A stretch of DNA of 64,000 bases from Glebionis coronaria. Lineage: Eukaryota; Streptophyta; Magnoliopsida; Asterales; Asteraceae. The DNA lies in the NCBI GenBank assembly GCA_025667525.1, contig CM046877.1, positions 265,085,706 through 265,149,705 of the forward strand, written 5' to 3'. Both the position numbers and the translations under genes were made by a program. How positions within the stretch are numbered: position 1 is the stretch's first letter; every line of letters starts with the position of its first letter. Positions 49,549-62,300 of the stretch are shown one piece after another. Under the pieces are notes generated by a model. That model was not told where the DNA came from. It worked only from the letters and a program-made list of their open reading frames with translations, and made no database searches.

Positions 49549-50376
49549 TGTCACACACGTGAATTTTGTATCTATTTAATATATGTGAAACGCGATTGTT
49601 TGGGTTAGACTTGTGTGTCTATTGATGTTCCCGCTTGATTTCGCGTAATTGTGTACAAATTTAAATTTTTTTATGAATGACCATCCTGAATGGTTACGTG
49701 AATGACTATTATTCGTTACATTACTTGCTAGGAATTGTTGTTTTAAGAAATGACATTAAGTTTCATCAACATAATATCATTTAAGATATTCGCAACACAA
49801 AACAAATAAATATTTTTTTTAACTCCGTCTATATAACGACACATCTAGAAACTTCACATTTACCAAATTCATTAAAACACTACTACTACTTGGAGCTTTT
49901 CAAATACTACACAAACACTTAAACCTTACAACCTTACACACTATATAACACAACAACTTTTGCAAAATACCAGAAGAAAAACAAAAGTCTTTTCCCTACT
50001 ACTTGCACCTTACAACCGGTCCCTCCATCTCTTTGACAAAAACCCACGTTTAAAATTTGCATTCCCACAATTTGAAAGAGTACTTCATAAACCTATTTAT
50101 TACCTTGTACTTTGGTCCCCTCCTCCTCCCTTCAAACCGCCGGGTACATAACCAAATTCAAACTTGTACATCAATTGATAATTAAATTAGTGAAGAAAAG
50201 TACCTTCACTCTTTCCCCTTTTGCTGCCAAAAACGAGCCCCAATATTTTTCTCCTTCCCCATACAAATGAGACTTTCCCCATGCTAGTTCCCTTGGTTAG
50301 AAACAAACTACAAGAAAAACTAAACCCTAATTAGTTTCTAACTATGTCCTCTTAACCTTAACCTCACTCCACTACC

Positions 50377-50385
50377 TATAAATAG
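50377..50385 (+). promoter_or_regulatory. E 5' LTR TATA box
   Basis: TATAAATAG followed about 20-30 bases on by a pyrimidine/A-rich start-like region (TCTTCATAAACTCACACACTC). The copy in the 3' LTR is at 60193-60201. It would give an unusually long 3.3-kb leader before the primer site. Confidence 0.6.
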
Positions 50386-52977
50386 AACTCTCATCTCTTC
50401 ATAAACTCACACACTCAAAGTTGCAAACTCACAAGAAAAGGCGCTACGTGAAGGCTAAGGTCACGGTAGGAAATAAAGAAACAAGAAGCTTGGGTTGGTA
50501 GATCTAAAGCTCTCTAGTTCTTACTTCTATCTTCAACAAACATCTTAGGACCCTTGTAAGTCTATACCTAGCTCTTGTTAAACTCTATATTGGTTGATAT
50601 TCATATACTTGCTAAACGAGATTTTGTAAACCAAAACATACTCTAACGAATAACCAAAGTCACGGCTGGGGATTGGGTTTTTATAGTAAAAATAGACTTC
50701 CAAGCCATGATTTTATGAGGCTTCTATGGCCACTGTTAAATTCCATGACTTTGTGACCAAACCAAATCTTGTATTGGACACCGTACATGACGTACTAGCT
50801 TGCCTAAATATAGCTCGGGTTAAAATTGGGAAACATAAAACGTGCAAGAATGATAACAATAGGGTTAAGGGAGGGTGCATATAAATAGCAGGGATGTACT
50901 TTACATGAATATAAAATGGCCAAAAAGGGATGGTGCACTTAAACCTACAAATATATTCAAAGCCTTGAACTTAAATACCATTTTGTGCTTCCTGCATACA
51001 TTAGTTACTGCATAACTTAGGATGTATATGAAAATAACACGAACTAGGGCTACTTGTGTGATATACTTTGCCACAAACTTCTACTTGGACGCTTAGGATT
51101 CTAACACAAGTAAAGAACAAGAAAACTATAGTACTTTGAGTATGTATGCTATGTGTTCTCATGGGTTAAGGAAGCAGAAAACATGAACTTAAAGGTATGA
51201 ACACATGACCCTTTTTGTAAACCATACTAGCGTGTACAAACAAACAAAGTCAACAAAAACAGTTTTTCTCTTTTATGGTTATCCTATGTATGAAAGGATT
51301 TCAAGTAACTTGCAAACCAACTTCTTTCATGTTGTAAATGAAAGCATGCTACTGTATACATATGGTGCTGCGTATATGTATAATTATAAATCTTCAAACG
51401 AAAACTATGAATCCATGTGTGTATGAGCGTGTGATTAGTTAAGGGTTGTGCGTGTTGTTGCGTGAATATAAAACTTGTTACATGTACTGTGTGTGCGTGA
51501 GAATGATGAAGCTAACCAGGAGAAAAGAACTAGAGTGAGTGCCTACTATTATGGTGGTGCATGAGAAAACCCAAAGACAAGGAAATAAGAAATGCAAAAA
51601 CTATGAGAGTGTATTCTTCCTGCATGAAAACGATAGCTAAAAAGAAACAGTAGACTTAGAGACAATGACTTCCTTTTTGGTTATGAGAGTAAAAATCATG
51701 TGTTTATGTATGATGTATGCGTTTTGATATTGCGTATGAGTGTGTGTCAACAGAGATTATAACAAAAGAGTTCTTACTTATATGTTTGTGGGTATATATA
51801 CTGTCAAAGAAAGAAAATAACCCAACTTGATGTGTGTAATAAAATAAGTGAACAATAGATGCCTAGTTAGAGTACATAGGTAATTGCCTGCATACAAACA
51901 GTGGCTCAGAAAAGAACAGTGAATGACAAGGAAAGAAAGAAAGAAACATGGCGTGTGGAGATATGTATGCTTATGTTGATGTATGTATGCTAAATGGTTG
52001 TGAAATTGCCATGGTGTATGTACATTAATAGGAAAATTAGATAGGTCCCCCCCTCTTCTTGGCTGTAAGTAAACAATGTGTATGTATGTATGCATGATGA
52101 AAAAGATAGCAAGTAGAGACACCCCTTTTCATTGTTGTAAGTTACTGCCCTAACCAAAAAGGAAATCAAACAAAGTATAACCCTTTGGTAAATGTATATG
52201 TATGATATGTGAGGTATGCATGTATGTATGTTAATGTGAAAATGAAAAGGCAACTTGAATTTTTTTGTATTCTACGTGGGTATGTTATCAACAACAAAAG
52301 CAATTTCCTAAAATGTAGTGTGAACACAAAGTGACAACATCCATTTAATTTCCAATTGCTAAAAGTGTACGCTTGCTAAATAAATTTCGACCAAAAGGCC
52401 TACTTCGCGCCTATTTTTAATCGACTTAAAGGTCATGCCCCCGACAAGATAAAAATATCTTTATAAAGTTGACATGGCTTAGTTTTTAACGCTATTTTCC
52501 GTTTGTCTTGAATATAAATAACGAACTCGTAATTAATTTCTAAAGTTTGTTGTTTGACACTTATAACTAATTAAACTTCGCTTGTTTATTTTTACTTGTG
52601 AGTGTACCACTTTGCATAATTATTTGCTAGACTTGAGTACTTCGTTGAAATACGATATTTATCAAATATCGAAGACCTCGCGGCCTAGTTGTTATAACAA
52701 GAACCCGTTTATTTTTCGGACTATTATTGAACAAGTTATCAAGACCCAAAAGTTGACCCCGTGACTAAAATGGTTGAACATGAAAAATGTATGAAAACAT
52801 TTTATAAATCTATAGCAAGTATAAATTATCAACCAAGTGCATTGTACATTATTATTTCTTGTATTTATCCTAAGTACGGGTATTTTACTTAGGTTACGAG
52901 TAGATTGTTTGCGCATCGTTTTGCGTGCCTTGATTTTCCGTGCTATACTTATTGATCATATTCACTACTTCATCGAG

Positions 52978-53480
52978 GTGAGTTTCATAGCCCCACTTTT
53001 AATTGTTTTAACTATTTTGGGGTGAGAACATTGCTTGTTTTTAACGGATGAACATAAGTGCCTTAAACTGATACGTTTGCCTACATGATGTCTAAGTAGC
53101 GATATCCCTAGATGCTTTAGCCCACTATCGTGAACCGTTAATTACTTTGTGTAAGCGCGAATGTTATGGATAGATCTATCGGGACTAACCTCCCTATCTA
53201 ATTTGGTTGTGTGACCAAAGTTAGATACACTTACATTTGAGGTGTTACAAATGCTTCGGGATAGGCATTTGCTCGGGCTCTTATTATATCTTGTTGGTTG
53301 GTTAACGCTTCGGTGTCACGAGCTTAGGCGTGGGAATACAAACGTATACTATTTTGATTATAGCCATGTTTTGGTTATATGCCGGTTGCCTTGAAAATCT
53401 TATGGTTCATCACACTATTTAAACTTAAACTTATGAACTCACCAACCTTTGTGTTGACGCTTTAGCAATGTTTTTCTCAG
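52978..53480 (+). other. Putative intron inside E's 5' LTR
   Basis: Donor GAG|GTGAGTTTCATAGCCCC, a possible branch site TGTTGACG and acceptor TTTTTCTCAG|GTATC, 503 bp. The matching site in the 3' LTR is 62794-63296. The signals are shared with A and F although the LTRs otherwise differ. Splicing is not shown by sequence alone. Confidence 0.55.
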
Positions 53481-53754
53481 GTATCAAGACGGAGGAGTGA
53501 CGTGGTTATGCATGGGAGATTTTTAAATGAAAATGGTCGTGACTAGTATATGGATATTTGGATCAATGTTAATGTCTTTTGAAACAATGTTTTATTATGA
53601 TCTGGTGTAATTCGCTTCCGAAACAAGTTTTATGCTTTTAATTAAATTAAAACGACTTTAAAATAGTCGTTCTTTGTATCTATGTCTTTTGATAGTCATG
53701 ACCGTCGCACCCCATTGTGTTGTATTACTCTGATAAATTGGGGGTGTGACAGAT

Positions 53755-53765
53755 TGGTATCAGAG
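53755..53765 (+). other. Primer binding site of element E
   Basis: TGGTATCAGAG follows the LTR end TGTGACA after GAT. Initiator tRNA-Met type. Confidence 0.92.
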
Positions 53766-55801
53766 ATGTAGTTATAGAGAACTAGGTTATTTTTACAAAA
53801 TGATTTTTATAAACTTGAGTCAAAAAGTTAATTTTGGGAAAAATAATTCTAGACTATAACTAACTCAAAAATCTCCAAGAACCACTTCACTCCATGTCTT
53901 CGATACAAGTAAGTTGTGACTTGAGATAGTTAATGATCTTTGCAATGCTAAGTTTTGAATTTGATTGCTAAGTATTATTAGCATTAGGTATACCCTTCCC
54001 ATGTTTAAGTGATAACCATAGGGACATGTAATAAAACGATTTTTAAAATATCCTTGTATGGATCGTTACGATACGCAAATGGTTTGTGCCATCTTTGTTT
54101 AAATAGTTTGTGCCATATTTATTTAGATGGTTTGTGCCATCTTTGTTTAAATGGTTTGTGCCATATTTATTTAAATGGTTTGTGCCATATTTATTTAGAT
54201 GGTTTGTGCCATCTTTGTTTAAATGGTTTGTGCCCTATTTATTTGAATGGTTTGTGCCATATATATTTTCCTTTGAGATTAAACGTACGCATACTTATAT
54301 CTTAGATAGTCTGCGGGACTATTATCGACTATCGAAACATTTTGTGTTTCATATTACTATGCGCCGAATTAAAAATATCGCCATGATTCCTAGAACGAAA
54401 ACTATATGAATATATTTATTTACCATGGGTTTGGTAGTGTGTTAATTTGTAGTAATACTTGAATCAAGCGATACTATTATAAATGTCGAGAGGAGCAACT
54501 ATTTAATGGGTTCGGTAAATTGTTACTCCACTAAACATTTATAGTAGACTCGGTTGAGTAAAAGTGACTACATTAATTAACGGTTTCGAATTGAAATTGA
54601 ATGCGACCGAGGAACGACGATGATGTCACTATTTAAAATGACATATGACGATAAAACACTTAGTACAAGTATTACTCTTGTAATGCTCCAAAGAATACTA
54701 CAATTCAAAGAACAAACAGATTCCGCGATATATGAACTATCTATAAATGCGCTGACGCGTAAGTCAAATGGTTATCAAAGAAAACTTTATTGGAAATAAA
54801 TTACGCAAAGACAAATCAAAATTCTTTTAGTCCATTGGTTGCGACTAAGTTATTATGACGTTGTTATAAATTTCGAAGTTACGATATAGATATAAATTAA
54901 AGGGTTTTACCCTTGGTTAAACAATTATGCCAATTTCAACATCAAAGGGGTTATCGCGTTGCGTGATATTTGAGAACCCCAGATGCGAAATATGGGCGTA
55001 TATTGAAATCTTAAATGCAAGGTATAAATATACAACAATGACTGTAAAGTTTATCTAAGATTGCGAGAAAAACGCTAGACGAGAGCAAGATAAACGAAAC
55101 ATATAAGATATAACAGAACATAGTCCAAAATCAGGGAAATTCTTGTAATAAAATTTAGAAATTGCTCGAATTGAACATTTTGAACGATTACGGATTAAAA
55201 ACATATGGAACAATTCTTGTGATGAAATTTTTGTGATAAGATTTCAGTACTCGACTCGTTTAAATCAAATTAACAATTTTTCAAGGTGTAAAAATTGTCG
55301 AAAGTGTACGAACTAGCAATAATAAGTTAAGGAAAAACTTATGAAAACAAGAACTAGTACGGGCTACGTAATAGCCGTAAGCCGACTAAAACTAAAAAAC
55401 ATACTTACTCACCCGAGTTGCAAGTAATAAACGTTTAACAAGAGGAAACTGCACAAAAATGAACGTCGTAATAGACCTAAATTGATGAAAGAATTGATTA
55501 AGGATAATTGTATTTATCCATCCATGCATAATCACTACTAAAAGAAAGTACAAATAATAAGTATGTGGAAGAGCATGTTAGAGGACTTTAACATTCCACG
55601 ATTTACTTATTGTTTTCCGTGTAAGGACTACTTGGACATTTAAGTAGACTTATGGATCGATGTACGAGAACTTACTCTAAATAAAAGAAAATTTACAAGA
55701 CATCATACAACTCATTTCTATTTTTAGAACCTTAGAAAAATACTTCGTTCTACCTATCAAATAACCGTCGTTTTACATTTGGTGACAGGCGAAAAGGAAA
55801 T
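53766..55801 (+). other. E leader, 2 kb, non-coding apart from a 24-bp repeat
   Basis: AT-rich, without a supported gene. Contains the tandem repeat at 54081-54272. Confidence 0.6.
54081..54272 (+). repeat. 24-bp tandem repeat, eight units
   Basis: Units of the type GGTTTGTGCCATMTTTRTTT start every 24 bases from 54081 to about 54249. Because 24 is divisible by three, two frames stay open through it (Trp-Phe-Val-Pro and Cys-His-Leu repeats). These are side effects, not genes. Confidence 0.93.
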
Positions 55802-56326
55802 GTGCCTCTCATTCCGTTTGTCATTTTGCAATCCGAATCCGACAAGGAAATTACCCCCATCCGGAGCGTAATCACAATAAATTCGGATGACGAGCAAGAT
55901 TCGCTAGTCATGATGCCAAATGTCACTACGGGATTTCCTTCCATCGTCCCAAATATTTCTACTACTATTTCTATGCCAATCTCCACTCCTATGCGTTCAG
56001 CAGTGCCTGAAACTTCTAGAAAAAGAAACCGTGCTTCATCACCACCACCTAATGTTGCTCAATCCCCAGAAGAGGAGCCTACTTCAGAAGCACTCGGATT
56101 CGATGCAGAACACCTGATGGGCCGTCTGGAGGATCTAGAGGGTGATGTGGATCACCTTATCGAGCAAGATGAGGACAAGGACTTAGTGATAGCCGAGTTA
56201 CGAGAGTCTCTTGAGGCTGCTGAGTCCGAGATTGCAATTTTACAAATGAGGAACAATGATGCCGAGGCTAGGCAAGCTGCGGATCATGCTCAAATTCAAG
56301 AAATCCTACACCATCTAGGTCTTTAG
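55802..56326 (+). CDS. E ORF1: acidic protein with C-terminal coiled coil, probable gag-related
   Basis: 174 codons. The first about 75 residues are Ser/Pro/Ile-rich with no known motif. A basic patch SRKRNRASSPPP near residue 75-90 could act in nuclear entry. From about residue 105 to 165, heptad-like Leu/Ile spacing (HLMGRLEDLEGDVDHLIEQD, then IAELRESLEAAESEIAILQM) predicts a long coiled coil. It ends HHLGL. It sits where gag starts in related elements. I do not recognise a family; oligomerisation of a particle protein is the simplest guess. The start could also lie upstream at a non-ATG or be lost. Confidence 0.5.
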   Translation: MPLIPFVILQSESDKEITPIRSVITINSDDEQDSLVMMPNVTTGFPSIVPNISTTISMPISTPMRSAVPETSRKRNRASSPPPNVAQSPEEEPTSEALGFDAEHLMGRLEDLEGDVDHLIEQDEDKDLVIAELRESLEAAESEIAILQMRNNDAEARQAADHAQIQEILHHLGL

Positions 56327-56596
56327 ATTTTTCTCGCCTTTCTAATAAAAGTATGATGTTTTGTAATAAATGTATGACGTGTTGTCAAGACTAAAATAAG
56401 TCATTCATTGGTTGAATGAAATTTTGTACTCTAAGCTCCAAAACTATGTATTGAACGTAGTTCAAGAATGAAATGTACGAATTTTATGATCTGACCCCTT
56501 GAAAATTGTATTACAATAATTGGGAGAAAAGTTTGGTCAAATTTGAACAATCGTAAGAATTGATAACAAGGAAAGAACTAACAAAATATACATCGT

Positions 56597-57277
56597 TTGT
56601 GCGATAATGTATACAGAAAAATTGAAATGACAGAACAAGGTTGCAAGGACCTCAAAGAGGTCATCACTCGGCAATACCAAAATGCCATTAGGGCCGTTGG
56701 TGCGTTCGAAACTAGTATCCGCACGGTTGACCGAACCATGGATCCTAGTGTTTACGAAAAAGCTAAGGAAACAAGTACTACTCCGATTAACACTTTTGGA
56801 CCTCGAAGGACCCTTTCAAAAACTAAGGTAAATCATACCGTTAGTGGAAGAAAAGGGCCTTATGCGGGGAGATGTTATATGTTGAAGAACCACTCAAGGT
56901 TTAACACCTTGAAGCAAGGTGCTGAAAGGTTTAACCCTCACCCTATGACTAAACAAAAGAATCACTCGTGGAAAGCGCCACGTGTTCACCAAGGAAAAAC
57001 TTTACCACCCTCTACTTGTTGTGCAAGGACAAATTTCCGGGAGGATGTTCCTAAAACGACTCCCATCTTGAACAAGAAGTATCTCGGCAACCTTCCATAT
57101 TGCCACAAGTGTGACTACCACCACAAAGGTAGTTGCGCGAACCATTGCATGCTTTGCGATGAATTTGGGCACTTGGAGGGTGATTGTCGAGTGGTAAAAT
57201 CCCATGAGAACTATATGAAGAAATGCTACATAGAGGAATGTCGTTTAAGACAAGAAATACTTAAAATTTCCCAATAA
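56597..57277 (+). CDS. E ORF2: zinc-knuckle nucleic-acid-binding protein, gag C-terminus-like
   Basis: 226 codons, basic. Near the C-terminus are two metal-binding arrays: CHKCDYHHKGSC, an irregular CX2C..H..C, and CMLCDEFGHLEGDC, a canonical CX2CX4HX4C at residues 184-197. This pair is what chromovirus gag nucleocapsids carry, so the ORF probably binds element RNA in the particle. The residues before it (about 1-165) show no capsid motif I recognise. No protease follows; the frame ends at 57277 and no further gene is seen to the 3' LTR. Separated from ORF1 by 270 bases with no obvious translation link. Confidence 0.65.
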   Translation: MCDNVYRKIEMTEQGCKDLKEVITRQYQNAIRAVGAFETSIRTVDRTMDPSVYEKAKETSTTPINTFGPRRTLSKTKVNHTVSGRKGPYAGRCYMLKNHSRFNTLKQGAERFNPHPMTKQKNHSWKAPRVHQGKTLPPSTCCARTNFREDVPKTTPILNKKYLGNLPYCHKCDYHHKGSCANHCMLCDEFGHLEGDCRVVKSHENYMKKCYIEECRLRQEILKISQ

Positions 57278-59349
57278 GGAAGCTCGAAGGCAAAGAGCGT
57301 CCAATACCCCACCAACGTTGTACACCGTTTGTCTTTTAAGAAAGATGCGCCGACAATCTTCAAGTATCAACCCAAGGGTTTCTACCCTCGTCATGGATAG
57401 AACGTGGAAGTTTATGTATTAGGAACTAGTTTACTTTTATGCAAATCAAGTGACTCGACGCCCGTCGATGTTACCACCAACAAAACATAACTATGTAACC
57501 GTACTGCAAGTCTTCAATTAAATCGTGTTGTTTTATCTTTAAATCATCTTTTGTTTAACCAACGAGAAAATTTTATTTTAATGTGTCGGAGAAAAATTCA
57601 TCCATCAAAAATGTTATTTGAGAAAAAGCTTTAGTCTACAATATTTTCTTTACCTATTGTAGAGAAATAAATAAAGTAAATTTTCACAAAAAGATTTTTT
57701 GAAAAATATTCTTTAGAAAGTGTCAAAAAAAAAAAATAAAATAAAATAAAATAAAATAAAATTTTTTTACTATTAGAAATCACCATCGGAAACACTTATT
57801 AGTCGGAATAATAACAATCGTGATAAGGTAGGTGGAAAGATTAGTAAAGGTATTATTAATCAAACGCCGCAACTAATAGCGAAATATTTTTGGTAAGAAC
57901 TACCATGTAATGTTTTGGAACCTGGTTTGACGACCAACTCAATATGGAGAACAAAGACTATTGATAAACTCGACAAGAACTAGTACGAATAATTATGGGA
58001 ATTATTTCGTCAAAAGTGAGCATTGGTAACAAAATGAAATGCACTATGAACTAACTTGTTGGTTATGAAAAGTGGATAATGGTAACGAACAAAATGCACT
58101 GTGGACTACCAATATATGATTACAACCTCAAAGAGTCAAACTGTGATGAAAAGAAGGATGCAACTGTTTGTCCCGAGACGTACGTAGCCTGATCAACTAC
58201 GTATGATCGTGGTCGAACGCGAGTATGCTCGTAGTAGTCATCTTAAAAATGAAGTATATTAGTAGAATATTTTCAGGTTGCCCTATTTATCAAAGGAGGA
58301 TTTATCATATGCTACGAACGTCGAACATTTTTATACCGTCCTAGTATAATTATTTTCTTCGCCACTATTTCATACAAGAGCGTATATGACACGCAAATAC
58401 CAAGAGCGCCACTTGTTTTATTTTACGGCAATTAAACAAAAAAAGATTAGAGTTAGAAAATCGAAAACAAATTTTAAATGATAGGAGAAGAACGAAATGT
58501 CATTTGAGTAAGACCCAAATTTAACGGATATTGAAAAATGGCCGTAACTTAACCTATGTTAAGGAACAATTGGGTTAAGATAAGCATACTTTTGTATATA
58601 ATTAGAATACTGAAAACCACTCGGACAAAAATCTATTTTACCAAACGACGTTTGAACATCACACCATACTCATAGGCTTAAGAAATATTATATGCTTTCT
58701 TCATAGATGGAATCCGAGCGAACTACGATTTAAATATATTATAAATTGTGCACCCGTGTCCTCTCCATGAAAAGGAGATAAACGAGGAGGAACACAAACA
58801 AAATTGATTAATTAACGAAATTACCTAACATTGAATGTCACATAAAAAGGAGGGAAACGTCTTGACCATCACGTGTTAGGACGATCAATTGTCCTAGATT
58901 TTTGGGAAACCGATTCAAGAAACCTTGACGCATACGCTACTTATCACTACCAAGTAGACGGTTAATGTGAACGGGATTAATCGAACTATGTGGAAAGATT
59001 TTCAAATGTGCGATATCTAGTCATTTAGGCGAGAAATGACAATACGCGACACTTTAAAGTGGAATTAATACGCGGGACGAAGCGAAAGTTAATAATGAGA
59101 AAAACTCATCAGACAAAACCGACGTCATCAAGAAAAATTTGACATACGATAAAAGATTTGGGGAACACTATAAAACCATGTACAAGTCGAAATAAATTTT
59201 GTTCGTTTTAATCCTAACAAAATTATAAAATTTTAAACAAACTAAAGAAAAACGAACGCATTGAACACCATGAAAGGAAGATAAAAATTTAATTGACCTC
59301 TTGTGTTGAAAACGACACCGACGTGCTAGTTTTGAGGACAAAACTCAAT
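57278..59349 (+). other. E region between ORF2 and 3' LTR, no gene seen
   Basis: About 2.1 kb, where pol would be expected, with no RT, RNase H or integrase motif in any frame that I can find. An (AAAAT)n-like microsatellite lies at about 57725-57763. Near 59310-59345 is TTTTGAGGACAAAA, the chromovirus-type motif before the polypurine tract. Confidence 0.65.
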
Positions 59350-59364
59350 TTAAGGGATTACGAA
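59350..59364 (+). other. Polypurine tract region of element E (weak)
   Basis: TTTAAGGGATTACGAA precedes the LTR start TGTCACAC. Its purine run is short and interrupted compared with A and D, though the element evidently moved recently. Confidence 0.55.
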
Positions 59365-62300
59365 TGTCACACACGTGAATTTTGTATCTATTTAATATAT
59401 GTGAAACGCGATTGTTTGGGTTAGACTTGTGTGTCTATTGATGTTCCCGCTTGATTTCGCGTAATTGTGTACAAATTTAAATTTTTTTATGAATGACCAT
59501 CCTGAATGGTTACGTGAATGACTATTATTCGTTACATTACTTGCTAGGAATTGTTGTTTTAAGAAATGACATTAAGTTTCATCAACATAATATCATTTAA
59601 GATATTCGCAACACAAAACAAATAAATATTTTTTTTAACTCCGTCTATATAACGACACATCTAGAAACTTCACATTTACCAAATTCATTAAAACACTACT
59701 ACTACTTGGAGCTTTTCAAATACTACACAAACACTTAAACCTTACAACCTTACACACTATATAACACAACAACTTTTGCAAAATACCAGAAGAAAAACAA
59801 AAGTCTTTTCCCTACTACTTGCACCTTACAACCGGTCCCTCCATCTCTTTGACAAAAACCCACGTTTAAAATTTGCATTCCCACAATTTGAAAGAGTACT
59901 TCATAAACCTATTTATTACCTTGTACTTTGGTCCCCTCCTCCTCCCTTCAAACCGCCGGGTACATAACCAAATTCAAACTTGTACATCAATTGATAATTA
60001 AATTAGTGAAGAAAAGTACCTTCACTCTTTCCCCTTTTGCTGCCAAAAACGAGCCCCAATATTTTTCTCCTTCCCCATACAAATGAGACTTTCCCCATGC
60101 TAGTTCCCTTGGTTAGCAACAAACTACAAGAAAAACTAAACCCTAATTAGTTTCTAACTATGTCCTCTTAACCTTAACCTCACTCCACTGCCTATAAATA
60201 GAACTCTCATCTCTTCATAAACTCACACACTCAAAGTTGCAAACTCACAAGAAAAGGCGCTACGTGAAGGCTAAGGTCACGGTAGGAAATAAAGAAACAA
60301 GAAGCTTGGGTTGGTAGATCTAAAGCTCTCTAGTTCTTACTTCTATCTTCAACAAACATCTTAGGACCCTTGTAAGTCTATACCTAGCTCTTGTTAAACT
60401 CTATATTGGTTGATATTCATATACTTGCTAAACGAGATTTTGTAAACCAAAACATACTCTAACGAATAACCAAAGTCACGGCTGGGGATTGGGTTTTTAT
60501 AGTAAAAATAGACTTCCAAGCCATGATTTTATGAGGCTTCTATGGCCACTGTTAAATTCCATGACTTTGTGACCAAACCAAATCTTGTATTGGACACCGT
60601 ACATGACGTACTAGCTTGCCTAAATATAGCTCGGGTTAAAATTGGGAAACATAAAACGTGCAAGAATGATAACAATAGGGTTAAGGGAGGGTGCATATAA
60701 ATAGCAGGGATGTACTTTACATGAATATAAAATGGCCAAAAAGGGATGGTGCACTTAAACCTACAAATATATTCAAAGCCTTGAACTTAAATACCATTTT
60801 GTGCTTCCTGCATACATTAGTTACTGCATAACTTAGGATGTATATGAAAATAACACGAACTAGGGCTACTTGTGTGATATACTTTGCCACAAACTTCTAC
60901 TTGGACGCTTAGGATTCTAACACAAGTAAAGAACAAGAAAACTATAGTACTTTGAGTATGTATGCTATGTGTTCTCATGGGTTAAGGAAGCAGAAAACAT
61001 GAACTTAAAGGTATGAACACATGACCCTTTTTGTAAACCATACTAGCGTGTACAAACAAACAAAGTCAACAAAAACAGTTTTTCTCTTTTATGGTTATCC
61101 TATGTATGAAAGGATTTCAAGTAACTTGCAAACCAACTTCTTTCATGTTGTAAATGAAAGCATGCTACTGTATACATATGGTGCTGCGTATATGTATAAT
61201 TATAAATCTTCAAACGAAAACTATGAATCCATGTGTGTATGAGCGTGTGATTAGTTAAGGGTTGTGCGTGTTGTTGCGTGAATATAAAACTTGTTACATG
61301 TACTGTGTGTGCGTGAGAATGATGAAGCTAACCAGGAGAAAAGAACTAGAGTGAGTGCCTACTATTATGGTGGTGCATGAGAAAACCCAAAGACAAGGAA
61401 ATAAGAAATGCAAAAACTATGAGAGTGTATTCTTCCTGCATGAAAACGATAGCTAAAAAGAAACAGTAGACTTAGAGACAATGACTTCCTTTTTGGTTAT
61501 GAGAGTAAAAATCATGTGTTTATGTATGATGTATGCGTTTTGATATTGCGTATGAGTGTGTGTCAACAGAGATTATAACAAAAGAGTTCTTACTTATATG
61601 TTTGTGGGTATATATACTGTCAAAGAAAGAAAATAACCCAACTTGATGTGTGTAATAAAATAAGTGAACAATAGATGCCTAGTTAGAGTACATAGGTAAT
61701 TGCCTGCATACAAACAGTGGCTCAGAAAAGAACAGTGAATGACAAGGAAAGAAAGAAAGAAACATGGCGTGTGGAGATATGTATGCTTATGTTGATGTAT
61801 GTATGCTAAATGGTTGTGAAATTGCCATGGTGTATGTACATTAATAGGAAAATTAGATAGGTCCCCCCCTCTTCTTGGCTGTAAGTAAACAATGTGTATG
61901 TATGTATGCATGATGAAAAAGATAGCAAGTAGAGACACCCCTTTTCATTGTTGTAAGTTACTGCCCTAACCAAAAAGGAAATCAAACAAAGTATAACCCT
62001 TTGGTAAATGTATATGTATGATATGTGAGGTATGCATGTATGTATGTTAATGTGAAAATGAAAAGGCAACTTGAATTTTTTTGTATTCTACGTGGGTATG
62101 TTATCAACAACAAAAGCAATTTCCTAAAATGTAGTGTGAACACAAAGTGACAACATCCATTTAATTTCCAATTGCTAAAAGTGTACGCTTGCTAAATAAA
62201 TTTCGACCAAAAGGCCTACTTCGCGCCTATTTTTAATCGACTTAAAGGTCATGCCCCCGACAAGATAAAAATATCTTTATAAAGTTGACATGGCTTAGTT

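Larger units (their letters stand above)
49549..53751 (+). repeat. Element E 5' LTR (4203 bp)
   Basis: A G-box core CACGTG at 49557-49562 sits just inside the LTR edge. TATA box TATAAATAG at 50377-50385. A perfect 8-bp inverted repeat (CGATATTT/AAATATCG) lies at 52653-52671, and the putative intron at 52978-53480. Short frames here recur in the other LTR and have no recognisable product. Confidence 0.96.

Noticed and set aside
51205..52916. Several 60-114-codon frames in E's LTRs, identical at 61021-62732
   Set aside because: They overlap on both strands, have no motif, and identity reflects the youth of the LTR pair and not selection.
53755..53766. Possible tRNA-Met gene fragment
   Set aside because: Only the 3'-terminal complement is present next to an LTR edge; it is a primer binding site. 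The same applies to 7487, 16812 and 38041.
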